Below, one piece after another: positions 7,527 to 16,232 of a DNA stretch of 64,000 nt. The notes below the pieces were generated by a model. The model was not told the origin of the DNA, searched no databases, and was given only the letters and a program-made list of their open reading frames with translations. Within the stretch, counting starts at the first letter, position 1. Each line of letters begins with the position of its first letter. The position numbers and the translations under genes were made by a program. The DNA is from CADCTB01 sp038214685 (lineage in GTDB: Bacteria > Actinomycetota > Acidimicrobiia > Acidimicrobiales > AC-14): assembly GCA_038214685.1 (NCBI GenBank), contig JBBQRO010000002.1, positions 1-64,000 on the forward strand, given 5' to 3'.

Positions 7527-9377
7527 GTGACACGTCGTGCGATAGACGACACTGGGCGTCACCGGTTCGGGCGGGTGGCAATCGTCGCCCTCCTGGCCCT
7601 CTTGGCCCTCCTTGTGGTTGTCGTCCCGGGCGGGGCGCCGGCCGCGGCCCAGGCCGGTCGTGAGCGCATCACCGCCTACCACGTGGAGATCCAGGTCGAG
7701 GCCGCCGGCACCATGCTGGTGACCGAGACCATCGACTACGACTTCGCCTCGAACAGGCGCCACGGCATCTTTCGCGATATCCCCGTCCGCCTCGATTACG
7801 ACAGCCGCTACGAGCGGGTCTTTCCCCTCGACGTGCTCTCCGTCGACGGCTCCGAGGGCACGCCGGACGAGTACGAGCAGGACAGCGCCGGCAACGCAAC
7901 CCGGCTCAAGATCGGCGACCCCGATAGGACCATCACCGGCGCCCACCGGTACACCATCACCTACCGGGTGAAGGCGGCGCTCAACGGGTTCCCCGACCAC
8001 GACGAGCTCTACTGGAACGCAGTCGGCACCGAGTGGTCGGTGCCCATCGAAACGGTGACCGTCCGGGTGACCACACCCGCCGACATCACCGACGTGGCCT
8101 GCTTCGGCGGCGGGAGCGGCTCCCGGCTGGCGTGCTCGAAGGCCGATCGGACGGGCCGGGTGGCGGCCTTCTCCCAGGGCGGGCTGGACGCCAACGAAGG
8201 TCTCACAGTCGTGGTGGGCTTCGCCAAGGGGGCCGTGCCGCCACCGCGGCCGGTGCTCGACGAGCGCTGGAGCCTCACCCGGGCGTTCTCGGCCACGCCG
8301 GCCACCGTCTCCGCCAGCCTGGCCCTGCTGGTCGTCGCCGTTCTCGGCATCTGCCGCCTGGCCTGGCGTACCGGGCGCGACCGCCGCTACGTCGGCTCGC
8401 CGGTCGACGCCGCGTTTGCGACCTCGGGCCAGGAGGAGACTGTGCGGCCGTCTTTCGGGCCCTTCGGCGCCGGGGAGACGCCCGTCGAGTACGTGCCTCC
8501 CGACGGCCTCCGCCCGGGCCAGGTGGGCACTCTGGTCGACGAAGCGGCGAACACCCTCGACGTGACGGCCACCATCGTCGACCTGGCGGTGCGGGGCTAC
8601 CTGCGCATCGACGAGATCCCGAAGAAGGGCTTCTTCGGGAAACCGGACTGGACGCTCACCGAGCTCCGGGACGGCGCCGACCTGCGGGCCTACGAGCGCT
8701 CCCTGCTCGACGGCCTGTTCAAGGACGGCGCCGAGGTCACCTTGGCGTCGCTGCGAAACACCTTCGCCACCCGGCTCGGACAGGTGCAGGACGCCCTCTA
8801 CGACGACGCCCTTGCCGAGGGCTGGTTCGTGGGCCGGCCCGACAAGATCCGGCTCCGGTGGCGGATCATCGCCGGTATCGCCCTGGTGCTGGCCCTCATC
8901 CTTCTGGTGGTGCTGGCCGCCGCCACCCACGCCGCCCTGGTCGCCGTCCCCCTGGTGATCGGCGCAGTGATGCTGGCGGTCTCGGCCAAGCGCATGCCCC
9001 GCCGGACGGCCAAGGGCACGGGCGTGCTGCGGCGGGTGGAGGGCTTCCGGCGGTTCATCGACGAGTCGGAGAGAGACCGGGCCCGGTTCGCCGAGCAGCA
9101 GCACCTGTTTTCCGAGTACCTGCCCTATGCCATCGTGTTCGGTGCCACCGAGAAGTGGGCCCGGGCCTTCGCCGGGCTCGACGGCGAGCTGCCCGAGCCC
9201 GGCTGGTACGGCGGGCACGGCGCCTTCACCGCAGCCGGCTTCTCCCACTCCATCGACGGTTTCGCCGTGACCACCGCCGGCACCATCACCTCAACCCCGG
9301 CGGGGTCGGGCTCGAGCGGGTTCTCGGGAGGCTTCTCAGGCGGCGGTGGCGGAGGGGGCGGGGGAGGGTCGTGGTGA
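7527..9377 (+). CDS. DUF2207 membrane protein with Gly-rich tail
   Basis: A 616-residue protein. A signal peptide or first membrane helix (about 17-42, ending PAAAQA) leads into a DUF2207 extracytoplasmic domain (ITAYHVEIQVEAAGTMLVTETIDYDF, here read in shorter parts; about 48-230). A membrane helix lies near 257-280, a cytoplasmic helical region follows, and a helix pair lies near 450-490. The C-terminus ends in FSGGFSGG followed by a glycine run and SW, a common ending of this family. The function of DUF2207 proteins is unknown. The start is GTG 7527; no strong Shine-Dalgarno sequence is visible. Confidence 0.88.
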   Translation: MTRRAIDDTGRHRFGRVAIVALLALLALLVVVVPGGAPAAAQAGRERITAYHVEIQVEAAGTMLVTETIDYDFASNRRHGIFRDIPVRLDYDSRYERVFPLDVLSVDGSEGTPDEYEQDSAGNATRLKIGDPDRTITGAHRYTITYRVKAALNGFPDHDELYWNAVGTEWSVPIETVTVRVTTPADITDVACFGGGSGSRLACSKADRTGRVAAFSQGGLDANEGLTVVVGFAKGAVPPPRPVLDERWSLTRAFSATPATVSASLALLVVAVLGICRLAWRTGRDRRYVGSPVDAAFATSGQEETVRPSFGPFGAGETPVEYVPPDGLRPGQVGTLVDEAANTLDVTATIVDLAVRGYLRIDEIPKKGFFGKPDWTLTELRDGADLRAYERSLLDGLFKDGAEVTLASLRNTFATRLGQVQDALYDDALAEGWFVGRPDKIRLRWRIIAGIALVLALILLVVLAAATHAALVAVPLVIGAVMLAVSAKRMPRRTAKGTGVLRRVEGFRRFIDESERDRARFAEQQHLFSEYLPYAIVFGATEKWARAFAGLDGELPEPGWYGGHGAFTAAGFSHSIDGFAVTTAGTITSTPAGSGSSGFSGGFSGGGGGGGGGGSW

Positions 9378-9462
9378 TGAGGCCACCACGGGTGCGGCGC
9401 GGGTCTTACAATGAAAGCCGTGTCGACCTCTGGCTTGGGGATGCAGCGGAGGAGTCCGGTCA

Positions 9463-12078
9463 ATGAGTGACAGCGTGCTCTTCCTATCCCCGGCGTCGGT
9501 GCTCGATGCCGTCAGCCGCGCCGTGGTCGCCACCGATGTCGGCGGGACAATCATCCACTGGAACCGCAGCGCCGAGAGGCTCTACGGGTGGGCGGCAGCG
9601 GAGGCGCTCGGCCGCAACATCGTCGAGCTCCTCGTGCCTCGCACCCTCACCAGCCGGGCGGACGCAATCCTCGATCAGATCCGGGTCGGCGGGGAATGGT
9701 CCGGAGAGTTCCTCACCTGCCACAAGGACGGGCGCACGTTGCAGGTCACGGTGGCCGACCGGGCCGTCCTCGACGACGACGGCCGCGTGGTCGCCGTGGT
9801 TGGCGAGTCCGAGGACGCTTCGGCGGGACGGCCCGGTCGGCTCGAGTCGGAGTTGCGCACTACCCGTGACGAGCAGCGCCTGGCCCTCGACGCCGGCCGG
9901 CTGGGCATTCTCCGCTGGGACCGGGAGACGTCGCTGGTGGCCCTCGACGCCACCGCCGAGGCCCTGCTCGGCCTCGACGCCCAGTCCTTCGACGGCAGCT
10001 TTGCGTCCTGGGCGGCGCTGGTTCACTCCGACGATCGTGACCGCGTACTGAACGTGCTCGACCAGGCGGTGGAGACCAAGGGCGGCTACGACCTCGAGTA
10101 CCGCGTCACCTGGCCCGACGGGTCGATCCACTGGCTGGAGGGCCGGGGCCAGGTCACCCTTGACGACAAGGGGACGGTGACGGGCCGCATCGGGTGCATG
10201 GCCGACATCACCGCCCGGCGTCTGGCCGACGATGAGCGGGCCCACCTGCTCTCGGTCGAACGCTCGACCCGCGCCGAGGCCGAGACGGCCGCTACCCGGC
10301 TGCGGGGCCTGCAGGCGGTCACCATATCGCTCATACGGGCGGTCGACGCCCGCTCGGTGGCCGAGGCCGTCCTCACTGAAGGCGTACCCGCTCTGGGCGG
10401 TCGCACCGGCTCCATCCTGCTCGTCGCCGACGACGGCGAGACCGTGGAGATGGTGCACGATGTCGGCTACCGGGACGACGTCAAGACGCGCTGGCGGAGC
10501 TTTCCGCTCGCTGCCGCGCTGCCGGCGAGCGAAGCCATCCGCACAGGCGAGATCGTCCTTCTCAACGGAGCGGCCGACCGCGACGAGCGGTACCCGATCT
10601 TCAAGGGGGCGCCGATGGTCGGTGATCTCGCCGTCGCCGTCGCCCCCCTCATCGATGAGGACGGAACCGCCTTCGGCGCCATGGTCGTGGGCTTCGCCGA
10701 GCCCCGCCGGTTCACCGACGGCGAGCTGCGGATCCTCAGCGCCCTGGCGGCGCAGTGCGCCACCGCCCTGCGGCGGGCCGCCCTGCACGAGGACGCCCGG
10801 GCAGCTGCAGGTGCCGAGCGCGCCGCCCGCCTGGCCGCCGAGCGGGCCCAGGAACGGCTGGCCTTCCTGGCCGAGGCCTCCTCCACACTGGCGTCATCGG
10901 TCCTCGACCTGCAGACCACCCTTGCCCGGGTGGTCGAGCTGGCCGTGCCCCGGCTGGCCGATGGTTGTGCCATCCAGCTGGTCGACGAGCGGGGCCGGGC
11001 GCAACCGGCAGCTGTGTCCCATGTCGACCCCCGGCAGGTCGATCGTCTCCGACGGGTGGCCGACAACGTCGACGTCCACGTCAGCCACGGTCACGTCAGC
11101 CACGGTCACATCGTCGACGGCGATGGCGGGCCGTGGACGGTGGCAGTCGTCCCCCTCCGATCACAGAGCCGGGCCGTGGGTGCGGTCACCCTGGTCACCG
11201 GGGCCGAGCGCCCACTCGAGCATGCCGATCTCCAGCTCGCCGAGCAGTTGGCGGTTCGCGCCGGGACCGCCATCGAGAACGCCCGGCTCTTCGCCGACCG
11301 GAGCAGAGTGGCCCGCAGCCTGCAGGCCAGCCTGCTCCCCCCCAGCCTGCCCAGCATCCCCGGCCTCGAGTTGGGCGCCCGCTATGCGCCGGCCGGCGAG
11401 GGCGTCGAGGTGGGCGGCGACTTCTACGACGCGTTCGCCGTCGACAGCGGTCGATGGCTGCTGGTCGTCGGCGACGTACGCGGCAAGGGCGTCGACGCCG
11501 CCGCCGTCACCGGTCTGGCCCGCCACACAATCCGGTCGATCGCCATGTACGAGGCCCGACCGTGCATGATCCTTGCTCACCTCAACCGCGTGCTCCTCGC
11601 CGCCGAAGCTGATCGGGTGACCGCACTGGCGTCGTGCCAGGAAACGCCCTGGGAGCTCACCGAGCCCCGCTTCTGCACCGTGGCCGCCGCCATCGTCGAG
11701 CCACGACCGGATGGTGCCACCGTCGTGGTGTGCTCGGGCGGGCACCCGCTGCCCCTCGTAGTCCGGGCTGGCGGCGAGTGTGAAGCCGTGGGGCGCCCGG
11801 GCTCCCTCCTGGGTGCGTCGGCCGAGATCGAGCTGCACGATGTCGAGGTCGAGCTCGGCCCGGGTGACGCGCTGGCGTGCTTCACCGACGGTGTCGTCGA
11901 GCGCCACCAAGGCCGGGCCTACTTCGACGAGGCCGGCATCGCTGCGGTCCTGCGCGAGTTCGCCGGTTCGGATGCCGCAACCCTTGCCGCCCGTATCGAG
12001 CACGAGGCTCGCGACCTCTTCGCCGACAACCCCCACGACGACATGGCGGTGCTGGTGGCCAGGGTGCCGCCGGCATGA
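9463..12078 (+). CDS. PAS-PAS-GAF-GAF-SpoIIE serine phosphatase
   Basis: An 871-residue multi-sensor phosphatase. Domain order: PAS 1 (about 10-120; TDVGGTIIHWN, AERLYGW), PAS 2 (about 140-265; LEYRVTWPDGSIHWLEGRG), GAF 1 (about 285-440), GAF 2 (about 460-610) and a PP2C-type SpoIIE domain (about 625-870) with EVGGDFYDAF, VGDVRGKGVDAA and FTDGVVERH for metal binding. GGAGGAG lies eight bases before the ATG. The stop overlaps the next gene (ATGA), an RsbW-like ATPase. The likely role is to dephosphorylate an anti-anti-sigma factor in response to small ligands or redox and light signals. A 15-base tandem repeat near 11080-11109 duplicates HVSHG within GAF 2. Confidence 0.93.
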   Translation: MSDSVLFLSPASVLDAVSRAVVATDVGGTIIHWNRSAERLYGWAAAEALGRNIVELLVPRTLTSRADAILDQIRVGGEWSGEFLTCHKDGRTLQVTVADRAVLDDDGRVVAVVGESEDASAGRPGRLESELRTTRDEQRLALDAGRLGILRWDRETSLVALDATAEALLGLDAQSFDGSFASWAALVHSDDRDRVLNVLDQAVETKGGYDLEYRVTWPDGSIHWLEGRGQVTLDDKGTVTGRIGCMADITARRLADDERAHLLSVERSTRAEAETAATRLRGLQAVTISLIRAVDARSVAEAVLTEGVPALGGRTGSILLVADDGETVEMVHDVGYRDDVKTRWRSFPLAAALPASEAIRTGEIVLLNGAADRDERYPIFKGAPMVGDLAVAVAPLIDEDGTAFGAMVVGFAEPRRFTDGELRILSALAAQCATALRRAALHEDARAAAGAERAARLAAERAQERLAFLAEASSTLASSVLDLQTTLARVVELAVPRLADGCAIQLVDERGRAQPAAVSHVDPRQVDRLRRVADNVDVHVSHGHVSHGHIVDGDGGPWTVAVVPLRSQSRAVGAVTLVTGAERPLEHADLQLAEQLAVRAGTAIENARLFADRSRVARSLQASLLPPSLPSIPGLELGARYAPAGEGVEVGGDFYDAFAVDSGRWLLVVGDVRGKGVDAAAVTGLARHTIRSIAMYEARPCMILAHLNRVLLAAEADRVTALASCQETPWELTEPRFCTVAAAIVEPRPDGATVVVCSGGHPLPLVVRAGGECEAVGRPGSLLGASAEIELHDVEVELGPGDALACFTDGVVERHQGRAYFDEAGIAAVLREFAGSDAATLAARIEHEARDLFADNPHDDMAVLVARVPPA

Positions 12079-12491
12079 GGCCCGTTGTGCAACGCCAAAC
12101 TTTCCCCTCTACGCCGGCCAGCGCCGGTGACGCCCGTCGCTTCGTGGAGTCGGTCCTCGCCGACTCGGGCCTGGATCAACTGACCTACGCGGCCACCATG
12201 CTCGTCAGCGAGCTGGTCGCCAACGCCGTCCTCCACACCGGCACCCCCTTCGTGGTGGTGGTAGCACCCGACGGCGACAACCTACGGGTCGAGGTGCACG
12301 ACGGAAGCCCCCAACTCCCGGTCCGCAAGCACTACTCCACCATGTCAGGCACCGGGCGGGGCCTGATGCTGGTGGAGCGGATGGCCACGACATGGGGATC
12401 CCACCGCACCGCCGACGGCAAGATGGTCTGGTTCGAGCTGGGCGGCCAAGCCGCACCCGTCGTCGACATCTTCGGCGTCGACGCACTGTGA
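12075..12491 (+). CDS. RsbW-like anti-sigma factor ATPase
   Basis: A 138-residue HATPase_c_2 protein. It has an N box (SELVANAVLHTG), a G1 box (EVHDGSP) and a G2 box (GTGRGLMLVERM), the ATP site of serine-kinase anti-sigma factors. The start ATG overlaps the phosphatase stop by ATGA, and its own stop overlaps the next gene (GTGA). By analogy with RsbW/SpoIIAB it would phosphorylate a STAS partner or bind a sigma factor; neither partner is encoded beside it. Confidence 0.9.
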   Translation: MRPVVQRQTFPSTPASAGDARRFVESVLADSGLDQLTYAATMLVSELVANAVLHTGTPFVVVVAPDGDNLRVEVHDGSPQLPVRKHYSTMSGTGRGLMLVERMATTWGSHRTADGKMVWFELGGQAAPVVDIFGVDAL

Positions 12492-12961
12492 GTCGGGCAG
12501 CCGGCCTCGTCCCGGTGCGCATCCTGGCGCTGCCCCTCGACGTATACTTACGTGCCTCGGAGCACAGCGACGAGCTGCTGCGGGAGTTCGCGTTCATCCG
12601 CGAGGAGAACGCCGACCACGTCCCCTCCCGCCTGCTGGCGCTCATCGAAGAACTCAACGCCCGTTTCGGGGGGTTCACGGAGGCCCCGACCCTCGCCATC
12701 CAGGCCGCGCTCGATCGGGGCGACGCCACCATCGACCTGTCCTACGACGTGCCCTGCGAAGCGGCGAGCGCCGCGCAGCGGCTGGGGTCGCTCCTCGACG
12801 AGGCCGACGAGTTCTGCCGCTCCGGCGACCTCCTGACCCTCGCCACCGTACCGGAGAGCCTGGCGTTCCGGCGGTGGTTCCTGGAGGAGTTCGTGCTGCA
12901 GATCGACGGGCGGCCGCCACGGCCGTGGTCCACTGTCGTGGACGGCACTGCGGGAGGATAG
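12488..12961 (+). CDS. conserved helical protein of the phosphatase operon, unknown function
   Basis: A 157-residue protein starting at GTG 12488 inside the stop of the RsbW-like gene (GTGA), so clearly co-translated. It looks mostly alpha-helical, with LALPLDVYLRASEHSDELLREF at the start (two adjacent helices) and SLAFRRWFLEEF near the end. There is no membrane segment and no recognisable STAS, sigma or kinase motif. Position suggests a role in the same signalling switch, perhaps as the partner that the missing STAS protein would normally be. That is inference. Confidence 0.75.
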   Translation: MSRAAGLVPVRILALPLDVYLRASEHSDELLREFAFIREENADHVPSRLLALIEELNARFGGFTEAPTLAIQAALDRGDATIDLSYDVPCEAASAAQRLGSLLDEADEFCRSGDLLTLATVPESLAFRRWFLEEFVLQIDGRPPRPWSTVVDGTAGG

Positions 12962-13003
12962 AAGCCGGTCAGGGTTTCGTGGCCGGCCGAGGGCGGAAGA
13001 ACA

Positions 13004-13030
13004 CCTCCTAGGTCGTCGACATCAAGGAGG
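13004..13030 (+). promoter_or_regulatory. hairpin that can hide a Shine-Dalgarno sequence
   Basis: CCTCCT (13004-13009) is the exact complement of AGGAGG (13025-13030), the ribosome-binding site of the 44-residue ORF that starts at 13038. If folded in the mRNA, it would block translation of that ORF. Confidence 0.4.
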
Positions 13031-13037
13031 CGCCTGC

Positions 13038-13172
13038 ATGGGACTCCTGGTCTCGATGCGCATGCCCGCCATCTCCATCCGCATCGGCCGTCACCGGTCG
13101 CCTCCCTCCCCGAAGGCGTCCGTCATTCCCTTCGCGACGCCGGATTCAGCCGTCCGGCCGTCTCCCTCATGA
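13038..13172 (+). CDS. small ORF (44 aa) with strong RBS, coupled to the next ATPase
   Basis: ATG 13038 is preceded at seven bases by AAGGAGG, the strongest Shine-Dalgarno sequence in this region. The product begins MGLLVSMRMPAISIRIGRH and ends in a Ser/Pro-rich tail; it is basic, with no known motif. The stop TGA (13170-13172) overlaps an ATG at 13169 in the frame of the following ATPase gene, so it may act as a leader ORF that couples translation. Whether the peptide itself is functional is unclear. Confidence 0.5.
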   Translation: MGLLVSMRMPAISIRIGRHRSPPSPKASVIPFATPDSAVRPSPS

Positions 13173-13183
13173 GAGGACCAGCC

Positions 13184-13621
13184 GTGAGGATTTCGCTCGT
13201 GCTCTGCCTTCCCCGGGACTCTTCGACGCTTTCCGTCGTGCGCCACATCGCCGCATCCGCCCTGAAGGAGCTGGGAGTGGTGACCGAGGAGATCGACGAT
13301 GTCACCCTCGCCGTCACCGAGGCGGCGGCGAACGTAGTGAAGCACTCCGGCGCCGACGACCAGTACGAGGTGCACGTGGTCATCGAGGACACAACGTGTG
13401 AGATCCGCGTGGTGGACAAGGGCCGCGGGTTCGACTCCGACACGCGTCGAGTGGCCATGGCCGGTCCATCCGAGGAGCAGGGCCGGGGCATGGCCCTCAT
13501 GGCCGCCCTGGTCGACTCCGTGCGCTTCGAGTCCCGACCCGAGGCGGGCACGGTGGTCCACCTGGTCAAGGAGCTGACGCTGCGCCCCGAGGACCCGCTC
13601 AGGCGCCTGGTCGGAAGTTAG
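13184..13621 (+). CDS. second RsbW-like ATPase
   Basis: A 145-residue HATPase_c_2 protein with an N box (VTEAAANVVKHSG), a G1 box (VVDKGRGFD) and a G2 box (GRGMALMAALVDSV). Two starts are possible: GTG 13184, six bases after GAGAGGA, or ATG 13169, which overlaps the stop of the small ORF; I list the former. It would bind ATP and phosphorylate or sequester a regulatory partner. It converges on the PP2C phosphatase gene with a nine-base gap, which suggests kinase and phosphatase act in one switch. Confidence 0.88.
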   Translation: MRISLVLCLPRDSSTLSVVRHIAASALKELGVVTEEIDDVTLAVTEAAANVVKHSGADDQYEVHVVIEDTTCEIRVVDKGRGFDSDTRRVAMAGPSEEQGRGMALMAALVDSVRFESRPEAGTVVHLVKELTLRPEDPLRRLVGS

Positions 13622-13630
13622 CCAGCCCCA

Positions 13631-14809
13631 TCAGCGCCGGGGCTGCCACTCCAGGAACACCAGGGTGGCGTCGTCCTCCAACTCCCCGCCACGGTGCTCG
13701 CGTAGCCGGCGGACCAGCCTCCGGAGGACCTCGGCCACCGGCAGGCTGCTGCCGAGGAACTCCTCGGCATCGTCGATCAGGCGCTCGACACCGAACTCCG
13801 TGCCTCCCTGGGGACGAGCCTCGACCACGCCATCGGAGTAGAACAGCACCCGGTCGCCCGGCTGCAGCCCTACGTGACCGACCTCGGTGATCTGGATGCC
13901 GAGGCCGAGCGGGAGGCACGGCTCGGCCTTCAGCTCACCCACGACCTTGGTCCCCCGGACCAGCAGCGGCGGTGGGTGGCCGGCGTTGACCCAGCGAAGG
14001 TCGCCGGTGGCCGCGTCGAGCTGGCAGATGTGACCGGTCACGAAGCCGTCTCCGTCGAGATGCTCGGCCAGCGCGTCGTCGATCTGTTCGGCGATCACCG
14101 TGAGCGCCAGCCCCCGGCGCCGGCCGTGTCGGAAGCCCCCCAGCGCCAGGGTGCTGGCGAGGGTGGAGTGGACGCCATGGCCCATGGCGTCGAGGATGGC
14201 AAAGTCGAACAGCTCGCCGTTGAGGGAGTAGTCGAAGGCGTCGCCGGCCACGAAGTAGGCCGGCTCGAGGATGCCGGCGATCGATAGCTCGGGTGAGGAG
14301 AACGCCAGCGGCGGCATGAGCATGTCCCACTGCATCTCGGCGGCCAAGTTCATGGGCCGGCGCCGCCGGCGCAGCTCGATCAGGTCGGTGTACCGGCCCG
14401 AGGTGTGCACCAGGTGCCCGGCCAGGAGCCCGAGGTCGTCACAGAGGGCGAGCAGGCCGTCGTCCACGTCGGCGAAGCCGAACTCGAGGACACCGATGCG
14501 CTCGGCCCGCTCCCGTACTGGCGCGAACACCCGCCAGCCGCCCTCGACCTCGGCGGTGACGACCTCTTGCAGCTGGAACGCTCTGCCAGCGAGCGTCCCT
14601 TCGATGGCCACCCCCTTTGGCTCCTCGGCGAGGAGGTCGACGGCAATGCCGATCGGCTGCAGGTTGTCCTGTTCGTAGTCGGCCACGTACAGGACGAGAT
14701 GATGCCCGCCGGCATCCTGGAGGGCGGCGGCGATGTCGGCGGCCAAGAGGTCCGGAGCCGTCAGGGAGGCGCGCCGGAGAAGATCACTGATGATGTCCCG
14801 GCTGCGCAC
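13631..14809 (-). CDS. GAF-like/SpoIIE serine phosphatase
   Basis: A 392-residue protein with a divergent GAF-like sensor region (about 25-150) and a SpoIIE PP2C domain (about 170-390). Metal-site segments are VAGDAFDYSL, ILDAMGHGVHS and FYSDGVVEARP; WVNAGHPPPLLV is the family NAGHP motif. The start is GTG 14809, with GGAG unusually close. It has no transmembrane segment. It faces the RsbW-like gene 13184-13621 and probably reverses that kinase on a shared, unlinked STAS protein. Confidence 0.92.
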   Translation of the reverse strand: MRSRDIISDLLRRASLTAPDLLAADIAAALQDAGGHHLVLYVADYEQDNLQPIGIAVDLLAEEPKGVAIEGTLAGRAFQLQEVVTAEVEGGWRVFAPVRERAERIGVLEFGFADVDDGLLALCDDLGLLAGHLVHTSGRYTDLIELRRRRRPMNLAAEMQWDMLMPPLAFSSPELSIAGILEPAYFVAGDAFDYSLNGELFDFAILDAMGHGVHSTLASTLALGGFRHGRRRGLALTVIAEQIDDALAEHLDGDGFVTGHICQLDAATGDLRWVNAGHPPPLLVRGTKVVGELKAEPCLPLGLGIQITEVGHVGLQPGDRVLFYSDGVVEARPQGGTEFGVERLIDDAEEFLGSSLPVAEVLRRLVRRLREHRGGELEDDATLVFLEWQPRR

Positions 14810-14846
14810 TCCGCCAGCTTAGGGACCATTTGGCGGGATGGCGCCG

Positions 14847-14936
14847 CTAGAGCCCCCGGCGACGACCCCTGTACGCGTAGCCGCCGCCACCGAAGATCAG
14901 GAACAGGACGAGCACGATGAGCAGGATGGTGAGCAT
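14847..14936 (-). CDS. 29-residue membrane peptide (DUF3309-like)
   Basis: ATG 14936 opens a 29-residue frame: a single hydrophobic helix (LTILLIVLVLFLIFGG) followed by GGYAYRGRRRGL. The composition resembles the N-terminal half of small DUF3309-type membrane proteins, which are usually longer. No clear ribosome-binding site is visible. The function is unknown. Confidence 0.5.
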   Translation of the reverse strand: MLTILLIVLVLFLIFGGGGYAYRGRRRGL

Positions 14937-14973
14937 GCCCGGTTCGTGCCCTGGTGTCGACCAGGGCAAACCC

Positions 14974-15405
14974 TCAGCCCGACCCTCGCCCCCGAAGCGG
15001 GATGGTGGCCAGCGCCGGCAGCCTCCGGTTCCGTGCGGCCAGGATGAAGGCAATGGCCACCACCGCCCCGATCTCAGCGGTCGTGGCCTGCACGGCCATG
15101 TCGGTCCACGCCCGTTCTGTGAACCCCAGCAGGCCCGTCGTCCGGCTGAGGACCAGGGCGATCAGGGAGCCGACCGAGAAGGCCATGCCGGCCACGGCAA
15201 TCCGCACGTCGGGCCGGATCAGCAGGGCGAGGGCGAGCAGGACCGACAAGACCACATTGGCCATGAACATCGGCCCGATGTAGTCGATGCCGCGATAGCC
15301 GCTCCGCCACAGCTGGAGGTGGATGCCCCCGCCGACGAGGACGAACATGGCTGCTGCGACCCGGGCGATCGGTTTCATGTCTGGTCTACGAGGCTGGACG
15401 CTCAT
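14974..15405 (-). CDS. four-helix membrane protein of unknown function
   Basis: A 143-residue protein with about four membrane helices: AAAMFVLVGGGIHL, FMANVVLSVLLALALLI, IAVAGMAFSVGSLIALVL and AEIGAVVAIAFILA. The start may be ATG 15405 (MSVQPRRPD) or ATG 15378 (MKPIARVAAA); neither has a clear Shine-Dalgarno sequence. It lies divergent from the M15 peptidase gene. I recognise no named family. Confidence 0.75.
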   Translation of the reverse strand: MSVQPRRPDMKPIARVAAAMFVLVGGGIHLQLWRSGYRGIDYIGPMFMANVVLSVLLALALLIRPDVRIAVAGMAFSVGSLIALVLSRTTGLLGFTERAWTDMAVQATTAEIGAVVAIAFILAARNRRLPALATIPLRGRGSG

Positions 15406-15504
15406 TCGTATGGGCGCGGGACGATGCGGGCGGCGAGTGCCGGATCGAGCCGGCGGAGGACCTCGACGACGGCATCCCGGCTCCATGAGCGTCCCACGGG
15501 TCAC

Positions 15505-15510
15505 TACTTT
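15505..15510 (+). promoter_or_regulatory. -10 box of the M15 peptidase gene
   Basis: TACTTT ends eight bases before ATG 15519, consistent with a leaderless or nearly leaderless transcript. Confidence 0.45.
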
Positions 15511-15518
15511 ACGAACTG

Positions 15519-16232
15519 ATGAAGAACCGTCGGACAGCACGGGTGGCGATCGCCGGGGCGCTGACGTTCCTCGCCGCCTGCGCCAACTCCTCCCCTGCCC
15601 CGGTCGCCGCTCCGTCGACCACCCTCGATCCGCCCACCACGACGGTGGCGCCTGCAGCCAACCCTGCCGCCTTCGCTGGCACCGCCGTGCGGGTCACCGC
15701 CGCCGACCTGCCCTCGTCGTGGCGCAGCGGGTGCCCGGTGGCGCCGGCCGACCTCCGCCGACTGGAGCTCACCTACTGGGGCTTCGACAGCCGGGCCCAC
15801 ACCGGTGCCCTTGTGGTCCACGCATCGGAGGCCGAGGCGGCGACCGAGGTCTTCCGCCGGCTCTACGATGGGCGCTTCCCGATTCGGCGCATGGAGCCGA
15901 TCGACGCCTTCGGCGGAAGCGACGACGCCTCGACCGCCGCGAATAACACCTCGGCGTTCAACTGCCGCAACGCCATCGCCTCCGGCCCGCCGCAGTGGTC
16001 GGCCCACGCCTTTGGCCGGGCCATCGACGTGAACCCCGTCGAGAACCCCTACGTGTTCGGGGGCAAGGTTCTGCCCCCTGCCGGGGCGACGTTCACCGAC
16101 CGGGGCGACATGCGACCGGGCATGGCCGTGCGCGGGGGCGAGCTCGTGTCCGCGTTCGCCGCCGCCGGCTGGTCGTGGGGCGGTGGCTGGGCCAATCCCG
16201 ACTACCAGCACTTCTCGGCGACGGGCAATTGA
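15519..16232 (+). CDS. M15-family D-Ala-D-Ala carboxypeptidase-like lipoprotein
   Basis: A 237-residue exported protein. The signal peptide ends in the lipobox LAAC (Cys21), followed by a Ser/Pro/Thr linker (about 22-50). The catalytic domain has SAHAFGRAIDVN, supplying the zinc His and Asp, and the C-terminal DYQHFS, supplying the second zinc His, as in VanY/M15C peptidases. The probable substrate is the D-Ala end of the peptidoglycan stem peptide. The stop overlaps the start of the next lipoprotein gene (TGATG). Confidence 0.88.
   Translation: MKNRRTARVAIAGALTFLAACANSSPAPVAAPSTTLDPPTTTVAPAANPAAFAGTAVRVTAADLPSSWRSGCPVAPADLRRLELTYWGFDSRAHTGALVVHASEAEAATEVFRRLYDGRFPIRRMEPIDAFGGSDDASTAANNTSAFNCRNAIASGPPQWSAHAFGRAIDVNPVENPYVFGGKVLPPAGATFTDRGDMRPGMAVRGGELVSAFAAAGWSWGGGWANPDYQHFSATGN

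Noticed and set aside
7125..9248. A 707-codon open frame on the minus strand opposite yceH and the DUF2207 gene
   Set aside because: It is the antisense shadow of two real genes in high-GC DNA; its product is Gly/Val/His/Gln-rich without any domain.
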